Assembly: GCA_027923505.1 (NCBI GenBank)
Contig: BROI01000022.1
Location: 1 to 64,000, forward strand
Source: Mayamaea pseudoterrestris
Taxonomy: Eukaryota > Bacillariophyta > Bacillariophyceae > Sellaphorales > Sellaphoraceae
Direction of reading: 5' to 3'
DNA: 64,000 bases
In this document: in pieces, positions 23,088-33,362 of the stretch
How positions within the stretch are numbered: position 1 is the first letter of the stretch
Layout: each line of letters starts with the position of its first letter
Made by a program: the position numbers and the translations under genes
Notes under the pieces: model-generated
Databases searched by the model: none
Told to the model about the DNA's origin: nothing
The model's input: the letters and a program-made list of their open reading frames with translations, nothing else

Positions 23088-23645
23088 ATGTCAATAAACT
23101 CTCCTTCACCTACCGGTAAAGCATCATTTGTTCCAACTTGCGACTTGTTCGATAGATATCCAGATGACGCCCAAGTCCCCGAGCTGAACTGGAGGTCTTT
23201 TGGAAAGCGAAAACAGTTTTGTGGAAAGATTTATACGATCCAGTGTCCATGTGACGACAATTCACGGGTCAAGGAGACGCTTGAGCTGGATGGCTATGGA
23301 TATGGACGAGTGCTGATTGTAAACGTCATTGGACGCGACCCTCTTACGCGACATGACTGCGCCATGATGGGAGCCATGCTTGCCAAGGCAGCGGTGAAGA
23401 CTTCGTGGGAAGGGGTTATTGTCAATGGTCGCGTGCGTGATGTAGATGAGTTGGCTCAGGTGGACCTTGGAATTCTAGCCCTCGGCTGCACGCCGCGGAA
23501 GTCTGTTCGTAGAGGCAGTGGCGAAGCATCCTTGCCAGTCGATGTGGGAGGCGTCACTATTTACCCAGGAGATTTGGTATTTGCGGATAACGATGGAGTC
23601 GTGGTGATGGATCCGGCCATATATCGTCCGTACAGTAGTCTGTAG
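23088..23645 (+). CDS. RraA-like / HMG-CHA aldolase family protein
   Basis: 185 residues, single exon. Family blocks are clear: TCDLFDRYPD near the N-terminus, FCGKIYTIQCPCDDNS, GYGRVLIVNV, the GVIVNGRVRDVDEL loop, ALGCTPRKS and the C-terminal YPGDLVFADNDGVVV. Bacterial RraA proteins bind RNase E and inhibit it, while related plant and bacterial proteins are metal-dependent 4-hydroxy-4-methyl-2-oxoglutarate/oxaloacetate aldolases. The R-D of GRVRD, which in aldolases contacts substrate and metal, is present, so aldolase activity is possible, but the role in this organism is not settled. There is no targeting leader, so it is probably cytosolic. The fold is mainly bacterial, and ancient transfer is plausible. 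Confidence 0.9.
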   Translation: MSINSPSPTGKASFVPTCDLFDRYPDDAQVPELNWRSFGKRKQFCGKIYTIQCPCDDNSRVKETLELDGYGYGRVLIVNVIGRDPLTRHDCAMMGAMLAKAAVKTSWEGVIVNGRVRDVDELAQVDLGILALGCTPRKSVRRGSGEASLPVDVGGVTIYPGDLVFADNDGVVVMDPAIYRPYSSL

Positions 23646-23767
23646 TCCGTGATACATAAAGTTGGTCCAGTTTCGGAAAATTTTAGTATCATTATAGTCT
23701 ACAATCATTGTATATGGCATGGCGTATCAGTTCTATGCATGCGCTTCAGCGTCTCTTTTCGTTCATT

Positions 23768-24900
23768 CTAATATTCCTTGGGTCCTTCCTCTCGTTTCGA
23801 TTCGACTTGATAACCAATAAAGTCTTCCACCGTCCAGTTCAAGTGCTGACGAACGTGAGCTGCAAACTCCGGAGACACCATTCGACTCTTCTTGGGAGTA
23901 CGATTCTGCGGATCCTTGGGCACGCATTGGCGCTTCAACCCCGTCCACTCCTCAATCTTGGTGAGCAAGTGATCCGTTCCCTTGCTCAGCAAGTACTCGT
24001 ACTGAACGACCCAAAGATCAGACACGCCTTCGTAGTTAACGACGGAAAGCATGTTGCGAATCTTGTCGGATCGCATTTCAAGAATATTGTCATACGGGAG
24101 ACCAGATCCGTCGTTGCGCATTTCGTAAAAGGGTTGATGCTCCGAGTAGCGAATCGTGTGATTGTATTCGGCGCGTGGAACTGGTTCCAAGTTGCAGCTC
24201 ACCAAGTCGCGATACAAAAAGTCTTCTTGGCATTTTGTTGTTTCATCCTTGATCAGCAAGTCTGTTCCAATGCGTGGCATGGTCCATGTTTTCGTCATAA
24301 AGGTATACCAATCGTTTTGAGCCGATGGCGATTGCGTCGAGGCTGTAGGAGTCGTCCGTAAATGTGCCGGAGAATGGTGAGGAACATGCTCCATGGCCTT
24401 GAGCCAGTCATAGGGGTTGCGAAACTGCGCCAATACAAGAGTATCGTGCTTGTATTTGCTGGCATTAACGTATTGGAACCAATGCTTGTAGCGCGTCAGT
24501 CCTCGAGTGACAACGACGGAATGGTTAAAGCATTCAGCAATGTGACTAACGAGTGACATGGAGGGAAATGGAGGTGAGTGGAAAGCCCTTGTGCTTTGAG
24601 AATTGCACCAAAACACTTTTGGCAACATTCAACTTACTCAGAAGTCCATCGCGTGCCACTGTTTCGTTCGCCAAGAATGGCAATCTGACGAATGGGTCGA
24701 GTGAGTGGAACCGCTGTTGCAGTGCGCACTTGTGCTGCTGTCTTGACAATGGTGGATGTGGAAGCTTCGCGAGGCGTTGGCTGAAAGTCTTCGTACTTTA
24801 GCAACAGGCTCACCACAACGACGAGTAGAAACATGGAAAAGACATAGAGTCGTCTCCGACCGCTGTCTCTGGAGGAAGGAACGTGGCTGCTGTTCCTCAT
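23768..24900 (-). CDS. Type II membrane sulfotransferase (Golgi-type)
   Basis: Two exons, 24900-24638 and 24545-23768, 92-bp GTAAGT...TTAG intron, 346 residues. A cytosolic basic start is followed by a signal-anchor (about 19-35, YVFSMFLLVVVVSLLL), a Ser/Thr-rich stem and a lumenal catalytic part. The 5'-phosphosulfate loop is ILGERNSGTRW (75-85), and the intron falls just after it. The 3'-phosphate block is LVLAQFRNPYDWLKAMEHVP. Such enzymes move sulfate from PAPS to glycans; diatoms make sulfated polysaccharides, which gives a likely setting. The frame stays open upstream of the chosen ATG for about 150 codons without a good start, so an extra 5' exon is possible. Acceptor unknown. Confidence 0.88.
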
Positions 24901-25470
24901 GGTCGAATGCTTTTTGGAATGCAATTGTTCCGTCGTAGGAAAATGATGCAGCAGCAGCGAATGCAGTGAGAGAGCGCAAGCAAATATTTCGGCCTTCACT
25001 TTCAACAGCAGACACGCAATCCAATGTAAACCTGGAAACCTTTCGTGGTTGTTACTCGGAAGGCTGAGCTGCGTGAGCCAGTACGTATCTGCAAATGCGC
25101 TTCCTCCTTCGTTTGGCGCAACCAACGTTGCGAAAAGGCGTGACTCGTGTGGTGGCGCTTTCGGTTCCGCTCCAGGCGCACGTGTGACCAGCCAATGCCG
25201 CGCCAGCCTGCCAAAATTTCGATGAACCACAAGATTCCAAAAAGAAGGTTTGGTAGCTAAAGCACATGTTAAGCATATTGGATTGACTTCTTTTCGGGTA
25301 AACGACAGGTATTCATTGCTTGCAATATTTGGCGGAGATGGATAAGTAGGCACGCTCAAATACTACTCGAGTACAACGTTTATCTACCGGCACATCCAAA
25401 TCATTCCAAATGTTCACTATGTAAGTATTTTAAAATATGTAACATTCTTCTACTCTTGTTTCCATCGACT
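24901..25470. other. Intergenic region upstream of the sulfotransferase
   Basis: 570 bp. The sulfotransferase frame stays open through most of it without a convincing start, so it may hold the 5' UTR or an unrecognised 5' exon. No repeat or RNA gene is seen. Confidence 0.4.
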
Positions 25471-28400
25471 CTATTCGTATTTAGAGATGAGCTGGTTGTT
25501 GGCATTGTTAATGTCCTTGAAGTATTCGGACGCTTCCTCCGTCGTCATGTCATGATCCTCTGGCTTGAACTTGTCGGGATGATAGACGCGGGCAAGACGA
25601 CGGTAGGCAGTCTTGATTTCCACCTCGGTAGCATCGACAGATACGCCCAAGACCTCGGCAGCAGCGGCATCCTTTGCCTCTCGCTCGCGCTCCTCGTGTT
25701 CCTCAAAGTCGTCATCGAAGTAATCGTCGTAGTCATATCGGCCTCCGCCAAAACCACCGCCGCCGAATGAAAACGTGTGACCTCCAAACTGGAAACGACC
25801 ACCAAACATGTGGCGAAGCAACTCCTCCTGCAACTGACACTGTCGGCATCGACAATGATATCCATGACGGCCGCCGCCAAAGGCGCCTCCAAACGAGTAT
25901 GACTGCTGGCGCACTCGTTCGCGTGCTTGCTCCTCGTGCCGCCACTGGGCATACCGGGCCTTTCGCGCTTCGTATTCGCGACGGCGCTGCTCATACTCGC
26001 GCTCCTGTCGGCGGCGCTCTTCGGCCCGGCGGCGACGCTCCTCCTCCTCTTGGCGGCGTATCTCCGATTCTGCCTCGCGCATTTCCTGCTCCTCCTGGTC
26101 GCGGCGGGCCATCCAAACGTTCAAGTAAATGTCGACATCAGGTGAATCACGCATGCCGTCGATTTCGCTCTTGAAAATCTCCGTCATGATACCCTTTATA
26201 TAAAAAACGTCCGGGATCGACACCAGGTGAACAGGATCCACTGGGCGCTTGGCCTTGCTCGCCTGCTTGTTTTCTGGCACATGCTCCAAATTACCAGCAG
26301 AAATGTGCATCTCAAACTTGCTTTTCCCCTTCTTTGAGTCAAGCGACACCAAATAAGCTTCCTTGGCATGGTCCCATCCAAGAATAACTCCGGAACGATC
26401 GTTCAGGTCTTGCTGTTTCATTCCTTTGACAATAATGCGACTGCACGTTTCGTTCTTGTAAATGGCACGATACGTCTCTCGAGCGGCAGCATACAGCTTG
26501 TCCATGGCGTCGTTGTCGCGCCGGAGGATTGATGCATCAATCTTGTAGACACGCTTAAACTCGGCCAGACAGAGCTTAACGATAAGCTCCTTGAATTCAT
26601 TCTCCTTCGCTATCTCCGTCGTCCAAAACTCGGTGCGTTCCTGGAACTTGACTTTTAAGTCATCATGGAATGACTGCCGGCGATCCTGCTTGGCAGCCTT
26701 TCGCTCGGCGGCGCGCTCCCGACTGATACGCAGCTCCTCTTGAATTTGCAACTTTCGTTCTTCCTCACGCTGCTTGGCTTGTACATTCGCCTCTCTGACA
26801 GCCGCTGCAGCATCTTCTGGTACATCGTCGTATGGATTCAACTCGCGACGTCGAGCTCCTTTGTCGGCCAATTCTTGCGCCTGGGCTGCCAACTCGGCTT
26901 GCTTTTTAGCGATTGCTTCAGCTTCGGCCGTCGCTGACTTTTCAGCCTCTTCGCGCGCCTTGGCCTCGAGAGCTGCTTGCTCGCGTGCCTTAGCTTCCTT
27001 TTCCAAGCGCTTGCGTTCCTTCTTGGCGGCATTGCGAGCCTCCTTGTAGCGGGCTAGTTCTTCTGTACTCATCGATGCAGTTTCCGTGTCATCGAACTCA
27101 GCCGTCACCGACGATGATTGAGCTAGAGGAACCACTTGCAGCTTTTCCTTGTCGGCAAGACCATTTTTCGGAAATCGCGCATGAGATGTATTGTTACTTG
27201 CCGTATCAATTGAAGGAGCCGTCACTTCCTCCTTCACCTCCGAGGTGATGCCGGGCGCACCGATCTGTTGCGACTTGTTGCGAGGTCGCCCTTTCTTCGC
27301 TTCAGAACCATGTTTACCATGGCTATTGCTTTTCGTGATCTGCACCGTTGACGGCATCACCGACTTTGACTCCATCAACAAGTTGGCACTTTCGTCGACT
27401 ATTTCGACTGGATTGTTGAGCTTGTAGGTGATAAAGTCACTCGTCGTTATGCTTGAGTGAATCTCCTTGAGTCGCGGCATGACTTGTGCCAGAACGTGCA
27501 TGGCTTCTTCCGATGGCCCAAGTGCTGTAAACAAAGCCTCCTGCTGCCGCGCTTCATTCTTTTGCGAGCTAGCGTCCCAGATTGCTCGCGCAAGATAGAC
27601 TGCGCCAAGAGACGAAGGAATCTGCGAGCACAATTCGACCAGTCCCGACACTGTAATTGGAGAACCTTCTTGCAATTCTTTCCGCTCGGCAGGTACAGCT
27701 ACTGGTGGCGACGTGACTTTTACCGGCGCATCTCGCTGGGCTCTCTTCCGCTGCTTTGTCTGCTTCGAAGCCGCCGGAGCTGACGACTGTCTACTAGCGT
27801 CTGCTTGCTGCTTGGTCGATGTCAAAGGACGGCCAACTGGTGCCTGCGCCTTCAACAATAATTGTTCCTCTAACTCTTGGTGAGTCGGAAAATTCTCTTG
27901 CGTTTGTGCCACGGCGGCATCCTTCTCGGCATGTTTATTTGCCATGCGCTGTGTTTCCTCTTCACCCTGCGTGCGCGCTACTTCTCGCCCCTTTTGCACT
28001 CGGTCAGCGTCATGTAAGTGTTGCGTCAAATCTGCCGACGCAAACTCCAGCAAGCGCTGTCGCTCCTGCTCCTGCAGCAATACATTCAACTCGTGTTCGT
28101 CCTGCTGCATATCTTGCACGTCCGCCGCATCATACATGGACATGTTTGCCGCGTGCAAATCGTCGTCCTCGCAATTCGCGTCTATTACTTTTGATTTAAT
28201 TTGCTTTGATCTTGAGGTATTGCTTGCAGTTGGTTCCGAGGCGGCTGTATTCGTGTTTGCTTCGGCTGTAGAATAATTCCACTCGGGCGGATGACCAAAC
28301 CAACACTCCTTCTTCTTGCAGCGGACTCCAAATTTGCACATTCGCTTGACTTTAGTTTCTGCTGATGTAGTTGAGTGATTAACTGTATTTATGCTGGACG

Positions 28401-28947
28401 CATCGGGAGAAGCAATTGCTGTTGCTGCTGGAGGAGGATGCGAGTAATTGCAGCCTGCAAACTGACACTCGACTCCGAACCGACAAGCTTTTGCTGACTT
28501 TGTCGCAGCTGCTTTCGCCATCTTCCCTTTAATAGTAGTAGGGGACTCGCTGCTTTTATTTAATGTAGGTGCATTGTGATGGCGGATTGTCGTTTCATTA
28601 TTAGTATTTGCTTGTGGTGCATCATTCTGTGTCTCGACCATACCATTGCTCACCATCGTCGCTTGAAACAAAGGATGCGTATATTTACATTTCTTCTTCT
28701 TGCAGTTCGCTCCGAATCTACATTTTCCAATCTTCTTCGTTGACTCCGCCGCGGAAGAATTGCTAAAGTTGGCAGGGGTTGTCGCTGCTGTCGTCTTTTG
28801 CTGCTGCGTATCAGTATTGCTCGCCGGCATGCTGCTACCATTCGCTGTCTCGCTTTCACTAAACACAGGATGATTGAATTGACAAGATGCCAGCTGACAG
28901 GATGCTCCGTATCGGCAGCGCGTGTCTGCAGCCTCGGAAGGCGCCAT
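25471..28947 (-). CDS. CCCH zinc-finger / C-terminal J-domain fusion protein
   Basis: 1158 residues from the ATG with a strong context (GTCACCATGGCG); an in-frame ATG at 29076 would add 43 residues. Four CX5CX4CX3H fingers lie in the first 250 residues: CRYGASCQLASCQFNH (11-26), CRFGANCKKKKCKYTH (76-91), CRFGVECQFAGCNYSH and CKFGVRCKKKECWFGH. This is the Nab2/ZC3H14-like spacing that binds A-rich RNA. A long Glu/Gln/Ala-rich helical middle follows, then a conserved globular stretch, a Gly/Phe-rich patch (FGGRFQFGGHTFSFGGGGF) and a J domain in the last 65 residues with YHPDKF. J domains activate Hsp70 ATPase. The pairing suggests chaperone recruitment to polyadenylated RNA or ribonucleoprotein, which is inference. 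A C-terminal J domain is unusual. Confidence 0.9.
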   Translation of the reverse strand: MAPSEAADTRCRYGASCQLASCQFNHPVFSESETANGSSMPASNTDTQQQKTTAATTPANFSNSSAAESTKKIGKCRFGANCKKKKCKYTHPLFQATMVSNGMVETQNDAPQANTNNETTIRHHNAPTLNKSSESPTTIKGKMAKAAATKSAKACRFGVECQFAGCNYSHPPPAATAIASPDASSINTVNHSTTSAETKVKRMCKFGVRCKKKECWFGHPPEWNYSTAEANTNTAASEPTASNTSRSKQIKSKVIDANCEDDDLHAANMSMYDAADVQDMQQDEHELNVLLQEQERQRLLEFASADLTQHLHDADRVQKGREVARTQGEEETQRMANKHAEKDAAVAQTQENFPTHQELEEQLLLKAQAPVGRPLTSTKQQADASRQSSAPAASKQTKQRKRAQRDAPVKVTSPPVAVPAERKELQEGSPITVSGLVELCSQIPSSLGAVYLARAIWDASSQKNEARQQEALFTALGPSEEAMHVLAQVMPRLKEIHSSITTSDFITYKLNNPVEIVDESANLLMESKSVMPSTVQITKSNSHGKHGSEAKKGRPRNKSQQIGAPGITSEVKEEVTAPSIDTASNNTSHARFPKNGLADKEKLQVVPLAQSSSVTAEFDDTETASMSTEELARYKEARNAAKKERKRLEKEAKAREQAALEAKAREEAEKSATAEAEAIAKKQAELAAQAQELADKGARRRELNPYDDVPEDAAAAVREANVQAKQREEERKLQIQEELRISRERAAERKAAKQDRRQSFHDDLKVKFQERTEFWTTEIAKENEFKELIVKLCLAEFKRVYKIDASILRRDNDAMDKLYAAARETYRAIYKNETCSRIIVKGMKQQDLNDRSGVILGWDHAKEAYLVSLDSKKGKSKFEMHISAGNLEHVPENKQASKAKRPVDPVHLVSIPDVFYIKGIMTEIFKSEIDGMRDSPDVDIYLNVWMARRDQEEQEMREAESEIRRQEEEERRRRAEERRRQEREYEQRRREYEARKARYAQWRHEEQARERVRQQSYSFGGAFGGGRHGYHCRCRQCQLQEELLRHMFGGRFQFGGHTFSFGGGGFGGGRYDYDDYFDDDFEEHEEREREAKDAAAAEVLGVSVDATEVEIKTAYRRLARVYHPDKFKPEDHDMTTEEASEYFKDINNANNQLISKYE

Positions 28948-29287
28948 GGTGACTTGAGAGACTTTGAGAATGCTTTTGCCGCTGCGTCGTGAGCAGCTGC
29001 TTCGGTTCGAAGATGACAGGACTCGGTTACTGTGCTTTCGTCTTAAATGGCAAGAAGGGGGAAATCGTGGATCCATGTTATTACGGAAGAGCAAGCAGTA
29101 GACTATATAGACTATAAGGAGTATGCAATGTTAGAGTGGCTTATGTTATGTCATACTATGTTTAATGTCTAACGACAATTCCTATTGCGTAACTCAAGTA
29201 CCGTCGTCAAGTTGGTCCATGTAAACGATTGTGCTCATTATAGCTGTCACGCCCAATGGTAAACCAAGCAACAACATTGCGTCACTA
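28948..29287. other. Intergenic region between J-domain gene and DCN1-like gene
   Basis: 340 bp. It holds the 5' leader of the CCCH/J-domain gene (including an alternative in-frame ATG at 29076) and the 3' end region of the DCN1-like gene. Nothing else is seen. Confidence 0.5.
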
Positions 29288-30177
29288 TTACTTGTTGGAT
29301 TTCAAATGCTGCTGCTTCTCCATGTACTCGACGTATTCGTCAATCAAAACTGGCCAGGCGCTTGTCGACTCGTCGTAATTGCTCAAGTCTTCGCACTCGA
29401 GCGAAAAGTCCAAAAACGAAACCCACTGATCCAGCGTCACCCGCGCATAGCTCTCGGTACTTTCCAGAAACTGGCAAAAGGACTCGAGTCGACTATTGGC
29501 GACCCGTTCCTTCAACGTTAGCTTGAGCAAGGCAATGACCAAATCCTTGTCAAGCGTTCGGTGCGTTCCCTGTCGATTAAACTGAAAGCAAAACTTGAAG
29601 AAGTCTTTGAACTCTATATTGTCCATGAATCCAGTATCGAGCGTTGGAACGATATTCTTAAACTTTGCCCACGAGTCCAGATTCAGATTGGCGCAACCTT
29701 CAATCCATTCCGTCTGGCTAATTTCACCCGGCCGATCCTCCGATCCTAGCTTCCAAAGCAGAACCAGAATGCGGACATCCTCCGTAACGTCCATGTCAAG
29801 CTTTTCGCCCAATTGAGATATACCTGATGGGAGATGAGTAAGCGAGAGACACGGCTTGGAATGAGAGAGTCATTACAGCAAACAAGCCTACACGACTTGC
29901 ATAACACTCTGCTGCAAGAGGCGCTCTTCGTCGCAATCAAAAAGTTCTCTTTCCTTCACTATTTATACAAGAATTTCTCACCTTCCATTCCCATGACGGT
30001 CGGGTCATCCGCGTCCGCCAGCTCGGAAAACATGAGTCCCGACGATGATGGTTCTTTTCCAGCAGCAGCAGCCTTCTTCTTCTTGTTGACGGATCCCTTG
30101 AACATGTCAGTTTCTTTCGTAGGACTAGTATTAGTAGACTTTTTACTGCTGGATTTGCGCTTGCGTGTTGCTGGCAT
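29288..30177 (-). CDS. DCUN1: DCN1-like (DCUN1 domain) cullin neddylation factor
   Basis: Two exons, 30177-29982 and 29823-29288, 158-bp GTGAGA...CATCAG intron, 243 residues. A Lys/Ser-rich N-terminal tail (about 1-55) has a nuclear-signal look (KKKK). The DCUN1/PONY domain fills the rest: GISQLGEKLDMDVTEDVRIL, VLLWKLGSE, the WIEGC block and the C-terminal signature SAWPVLIDEYVEYM, which forms the cullin-binding pocket. DCN1 proteins act as E3 co-factors that help UBC12 load NEDD8 onto cullins. It lacks the N-terminal UBA domain of yeast Dcn1, as do several DCUN1D paralogues in animals. The splice joins EG-ISQLGEKL exactly where the family is continuous. Confidence 0.9.
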
Positions 30178-30600
30178 GAATTGTTGATACAATGCAAGCA
30201 AGAATGTTGTTTGGTTCGACTTGACGACCCCAGGTTTCACGCGCAGAGAAAAATGAAGGTCAAGTCAAGTCGTCGCTTTAGAATATTCAATCAGAACAGC
30301 AGGAGAGAAACTACAGAGTTTACTAAAATCTTGATAGCCGAATCAAAAGTTGCAGTATAACAAGGAGCTGAAGTGTATGAAATGGTACATCTCGCTCTCA
30401 CGGAGGCATCTGTATGGTGAATCCGCTTGCGGCGACCAAGGATCGTTCGAGTACCGATGCGATTCAATTTGATGTGCTTCCACGTGTTTCTTCATAACCG
30501 GTCCGACATTTACTTCGGCGTGATCGCAGTGATGAGCGAACAGCTGGTTCGATTCGATTCATAATCATCTCATCGATCCATTGATTCATATATTAAAATC
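30178..30600. promoter_or_regulatory. Divergent intergenic region, DCN1-like / membrane protein gene
   Basis: 423 bp between divergent starts, presumably with both promoters. No motif stands out beyond short AT-rich stretches next to the plus-strand ATG. Confidence 0.4.
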
Positions 30601-31500
30601 ATGTTCCGTCCACAACCACAACAACAGCAGCAACCACAGCAACAAGCCGTCATTGCCTTGCCCGATCCTGGAGATGTTGGCGCCATTATTGTTCGAGGAG
30701 CCAAGAATTTCGCTCGCCGCTACAAGATTGTCACTGGTTCCTATTTACTTGGCGTTTGCATTCTACTCTTTTTCGGTGCGGGCATTCCATTGTCACAGCA
30801 GCAACGACGCGACTACAATCGCATCATGGATTCCATTGACTTGCAGGCAGAGTATGCAGCCTCGCAGAATTACTGGCGGGCGCGTGAAGCCTACTCGGCC
30901 ACCAAGGGATGGTTCTCCTGCGACGATTTGTGCCAACGCAACAAGCAACGTATGAATCAAGCGGAACAGAAATTGAATGCCATTCGAAAGGAAGGAAATG
31001 CGAGAATGACGGATGCCAAGCGAGTCGCTGGAGTCTTTAGCGAGATTGCCGTGGATGAAACCAAGGATACATTTTGGCAGTACTATCACGGCGCCAAGCA
31101 ATTTGCCAAGCGACAAAGCATGTGGGACATGATGTTCATGGGAATACGATCCATGTCACGAGGAAGAGATGAAAGCTGGATCGAGTTTGGTTTGAAGGTG
31201 CTGCTGAATGTCCTCATTAACTTGAGCATGGGTTTGATCATGGCACTTGTCTTGTTTGTCTGCAACGTCTTTTCAATTGTCCGAAGCTACTCGACAAATC
31301 CTGTGACTGCCGTCGCATTCTTTGTGGGAGCTTCCTGCGCAGCCTTTTCCTTTGTGGCAACTTATCTATTGGCCGTTTACGGAGCTGCTGCTGGATCAGT
31401 GTACGGATTGCTCAAGTTCGCCGAAGCTTCACAACGACAACGGATTGCGGATCAGCGACGAAGAGAAGGCATCAATTATCAGCGGCCTCATTATGACTAG
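30601..31500 (+). CDS. Multi-pass membrane protein, unknown function
   Basis: 299 residues, single exon. A Gln/Pro-rich start (residues 4-15) precedes a first membrane segment at about 44-62. A helical, charged, lumenal or cytosolic stretch (65-190) contains CDDLCQRNKQRMNQAEQKL, and then three close membrane segments follow at about 198-227, 234-252 and 253-270 with small residues (AAAGSVYG). The tail is basic (RQRIADQRRREG). I do not recognise a family, though the even spread of conserved-looking charged helices suggests a real, ordered protein rather than chance coding. The ATG directly follows an AT-rich leader. Function unknown. Confidence 0.8.
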   Translation: MFRPQPQQQQQPQQQAVIALPDPGDVGAIIVRGAKNFARRYKIVTGSYLLGVCILLFFGAGIPLSQQQRRDYNRIMDSIDLQAEYAASQNYWRAREAYSATKGWFSCDDLCQRNKQRMNQAEQKLNAIRKEGNARMTDAKRVAGVFSEIAVDETKDTFWQYYHGAKQFAKRQSMWDMMFMGIRSMSRGRDESWIEFGLKVLLNVLINLSMGLIMALVLFVCNVFSIVRSYSTNPVTAVAFFVGASCAAFSFVATYLLAVYGAAAGSVYGLLKFAEASQRQRIADQRRREGINYQRPHYD

Positions 31501-31682
31501 TATCATATAAGGTTAATATAAAGATTGCATTTTCAAAAGATCTGTCTGTATTGTAGATAAGCAATGGCGACAAAGATTATTATGCAAAAGCGTAACAGCC
31601 CACGTCTACCTTCAATCATGGCAAGCATAAGTAATAAGTATGCACCGCGCGGCTCCCAATAATCGATAATTTACCTCTTCGA

Positions 31683-32252
31683 CTATGAATGCGCCTTGCC
31701 AGCAACTTGACGTTGGATCAACGCTTTCAGCTTGTTTTCATCCGATCCAGAATATCGTTCCACTTCTTGGCCGTTTTGCATGACAAGAAAGGTTGGCAGA
31801 AGCGCCACCTTGTACTGATTCGCTACTTCATCCACAGAATCTGCATCGATTGTCACAAAAATTGCATTAGTATGCTCTGCGGCAAGTGATGCAAATACCG
31901 GTTGAATGGACTTGCATGGTGCGCACCAGCTAGCCGTAAATTTCGCAACGACAATTTCGTTGGAGTGTAGCAGCTGAATCCATTCCTGTAACGACGCCAC
32001 GACTCCAACGCATCCATCATCCGCTTCCAATGATGCTACTGTCTCTGTCTTGCTCATGTTGCAGCAGTCGTCAACCTTTTCCTTCTTCCTCCTTGGCTGA
32101 AGTTGGAGAGTCGTCAAGAGCCATGCTTCTAGCGACTTTGGAAGGAGACCAAAGCTCGATAACTTTTCGATAATCCACCGTAGACCCCACACCAATAGAG
32201 GCAGCAAGGCCGAGTATGGTATACAGACACCTCCAATGCAGCAGAGCGCCAT
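31683..32252 (-). CDS. Membrane-anchored thioredoxin-like protein
   Basis: 189 residues, single exon. The N-terminus has a Cys-containing hydrophobic segment (MALCCIGGVCIPYSALL, then PLLVWGLRWII, about 5-28), probably a membrane anchor. A linker with RRKKEK follows, then a thioredoxin domain from about 85. The active site is WCAPC (109-113), the cis-proline is P153 in LLPTF, and the AKFTASWCAPCK context is canonical. It should carry out thiol-disulfide exchange. The site WCAPC rather than WCGPC may shift redox potential. The extra Cys residues near the anchor (C4, C5, C10, C63, C64) are unusual and could be lipidated or take part in relay chemistry. Membrane and side are not settled. Confidence 0.88.
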   Translation of the reverse strand: MALCCIGGVCIPYSALLPLLVWGLRWIIEKLSSFGLLPKSLEAWLLTTLQLQPRRKKEKVDDCCNMSKTETVASLEADDGCVGVVASLQEWIQLLHSNEIVVAKFTASWCAPCKSIQPVFASLAAEHTNAIFVTIDADSVDEVANQYKVALLPTFLVMQNGQEVERYSGSDENKLKALIQRQVAGKAHS

Positions 32253-32588
32253 GGTATGAAGCGAAATTGTAGTTGCAAATGATGTGGTCGCGAGAATGAA
32301 GCATTCTTACGTCGCACAGCCGTCGCAGCGATACTGAATCCAGCTATCATTGTTTTGCCTCGTAGAGGTTTGTATCGCTACTTTTACCTATTCAAGTATC
32401 GCCGGACTCGAGTAGAGGGTCAACTAACAAAAAGGTAGATTGAATAGACATACTTTTTTGTTTGATAGCCTGATTCGCAATGCCTTCAATGGATATGCCT
32501 CGCATGCGATCGCTTGACTGTGAGAACACTGTTTGGCGAGCCGTTCATCACTGTTGCTGCTCCCTGCCTTCGTTCAGAGAACAACAGG

Positions 32589-33362
32589 ATGGTAGTCCGT
32601 AGTGGCTTTGAGATACAATTGGTCCATGCGGAATCCAAGATCCCCTTTAAGGAGCATGAAAGGGACGGGAAAGTTTATGTGGAAGTAGAACCTGACGTTC
32701 AGTATTATATTGCGATTCGTCGCATAAATTTGGACGGACCGGCGGTGGTACTGAGTACGTTTCGTGTAGATGAAGTGTCGCTTAGATACGTTTGCCAGCA
32801 TGGGAGGCATCTTCCACCGAAACCAAACTTCTTGGGTGATTGGAGTCGCAACAACGGAACCAGCAAGATAACTGCTATGCAATTCACCAAACCAAGCGCG
32901 GCAGACAAAGGTAAGGGATACAAAGGCAAGACCGGAAGAGTCACGGTTACTTTGCATGCTGGTGTTCTTCATGGAACCACACAAATTGGCGACATAAGCT
33001 CCAGCTATCGGCCAAATCCCGTTGTTGATGCCGTGAGGTTGTCTGCATGTACAAAGAAATTCATACTTTCCACGCAAGGTCGATCAACATATTCGGTCAA
33101 ATCGAATGAGGAATTTATGCAATGCTACACTTGCGGAGCGTTGATTGACAGAATTTCGCTCAGATACTGCACAGCTTTGGGGTTGATGGACGCAGGCATA
33201 CTCCCGAAGCCCGACCCTTGGGCATTGCAGCGTTTGAAGCGGCCCGCACTCAGTGGACAATTGAGAGCTCCATTTAAGCAAATGATACACCCCGACGAAG
33301 AGAAAGTTATTGATGTCGTTGATTTGACTGATGAATCGGCACCGCCAAAGTACACGTGGTAA
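32589..33362 (+). CDS. Unknown protein, intact member of a tandem pair
   Basis: 257 residues from ATG 32589; an in-frame ATG at 32514 would add 25 residues, but the tandem copy at 33780 aligns from 32589. Not assigned to a known family. Order: an N-terminal beta-rich segment (SGFEIQLVHAESKIPFKEH, then VYVEVEPDVQYYIAIRR), a Gly/Lys-rich middle (GKGYKGKTGRVTVTLHAG), a CYTCGALIDRISLRYC segment and an acidic end (VIDVVDLTDESAPPKY) that resembles a SUMO-interacting motif (VIDVVDLTDE). No signal or membrane segment. The neighbouring decayed copy shows that the gene was duplicated locally. Confidence 0.78.
   Translation: MVVRSGFEIQLVHAESKIPFKEHERDGKVYVEVEPDVQYYIAIRRINLDGPAVVLSTFRVDEVSLRYVCQHGRHLPPKPNFLGDWSRNNGTSKITAMQFTKPSAADKGKGYKGKTGRVTVTLHAGVLHGTTQIGDISSSYRPNPVVDAVRLSACTKKFILSTQGRSTYSVKSNEEFMQCYTCGALIDRISLRYCTALGLMDAGILPKPDPWALQRLKRPALSGQLRAPFKQMIHPDEEKVIDVVDLTDESAPPKYTW

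Noticed and set aside
24901-25359. N-terminal extension of the sulfotransferase by about 150 codons
   Set aside because: The open frame begins at a non-ATG codon, and its sequence shows no signal or stem features; the ATG at 24900 is followed at once by a normal signal-anchor.
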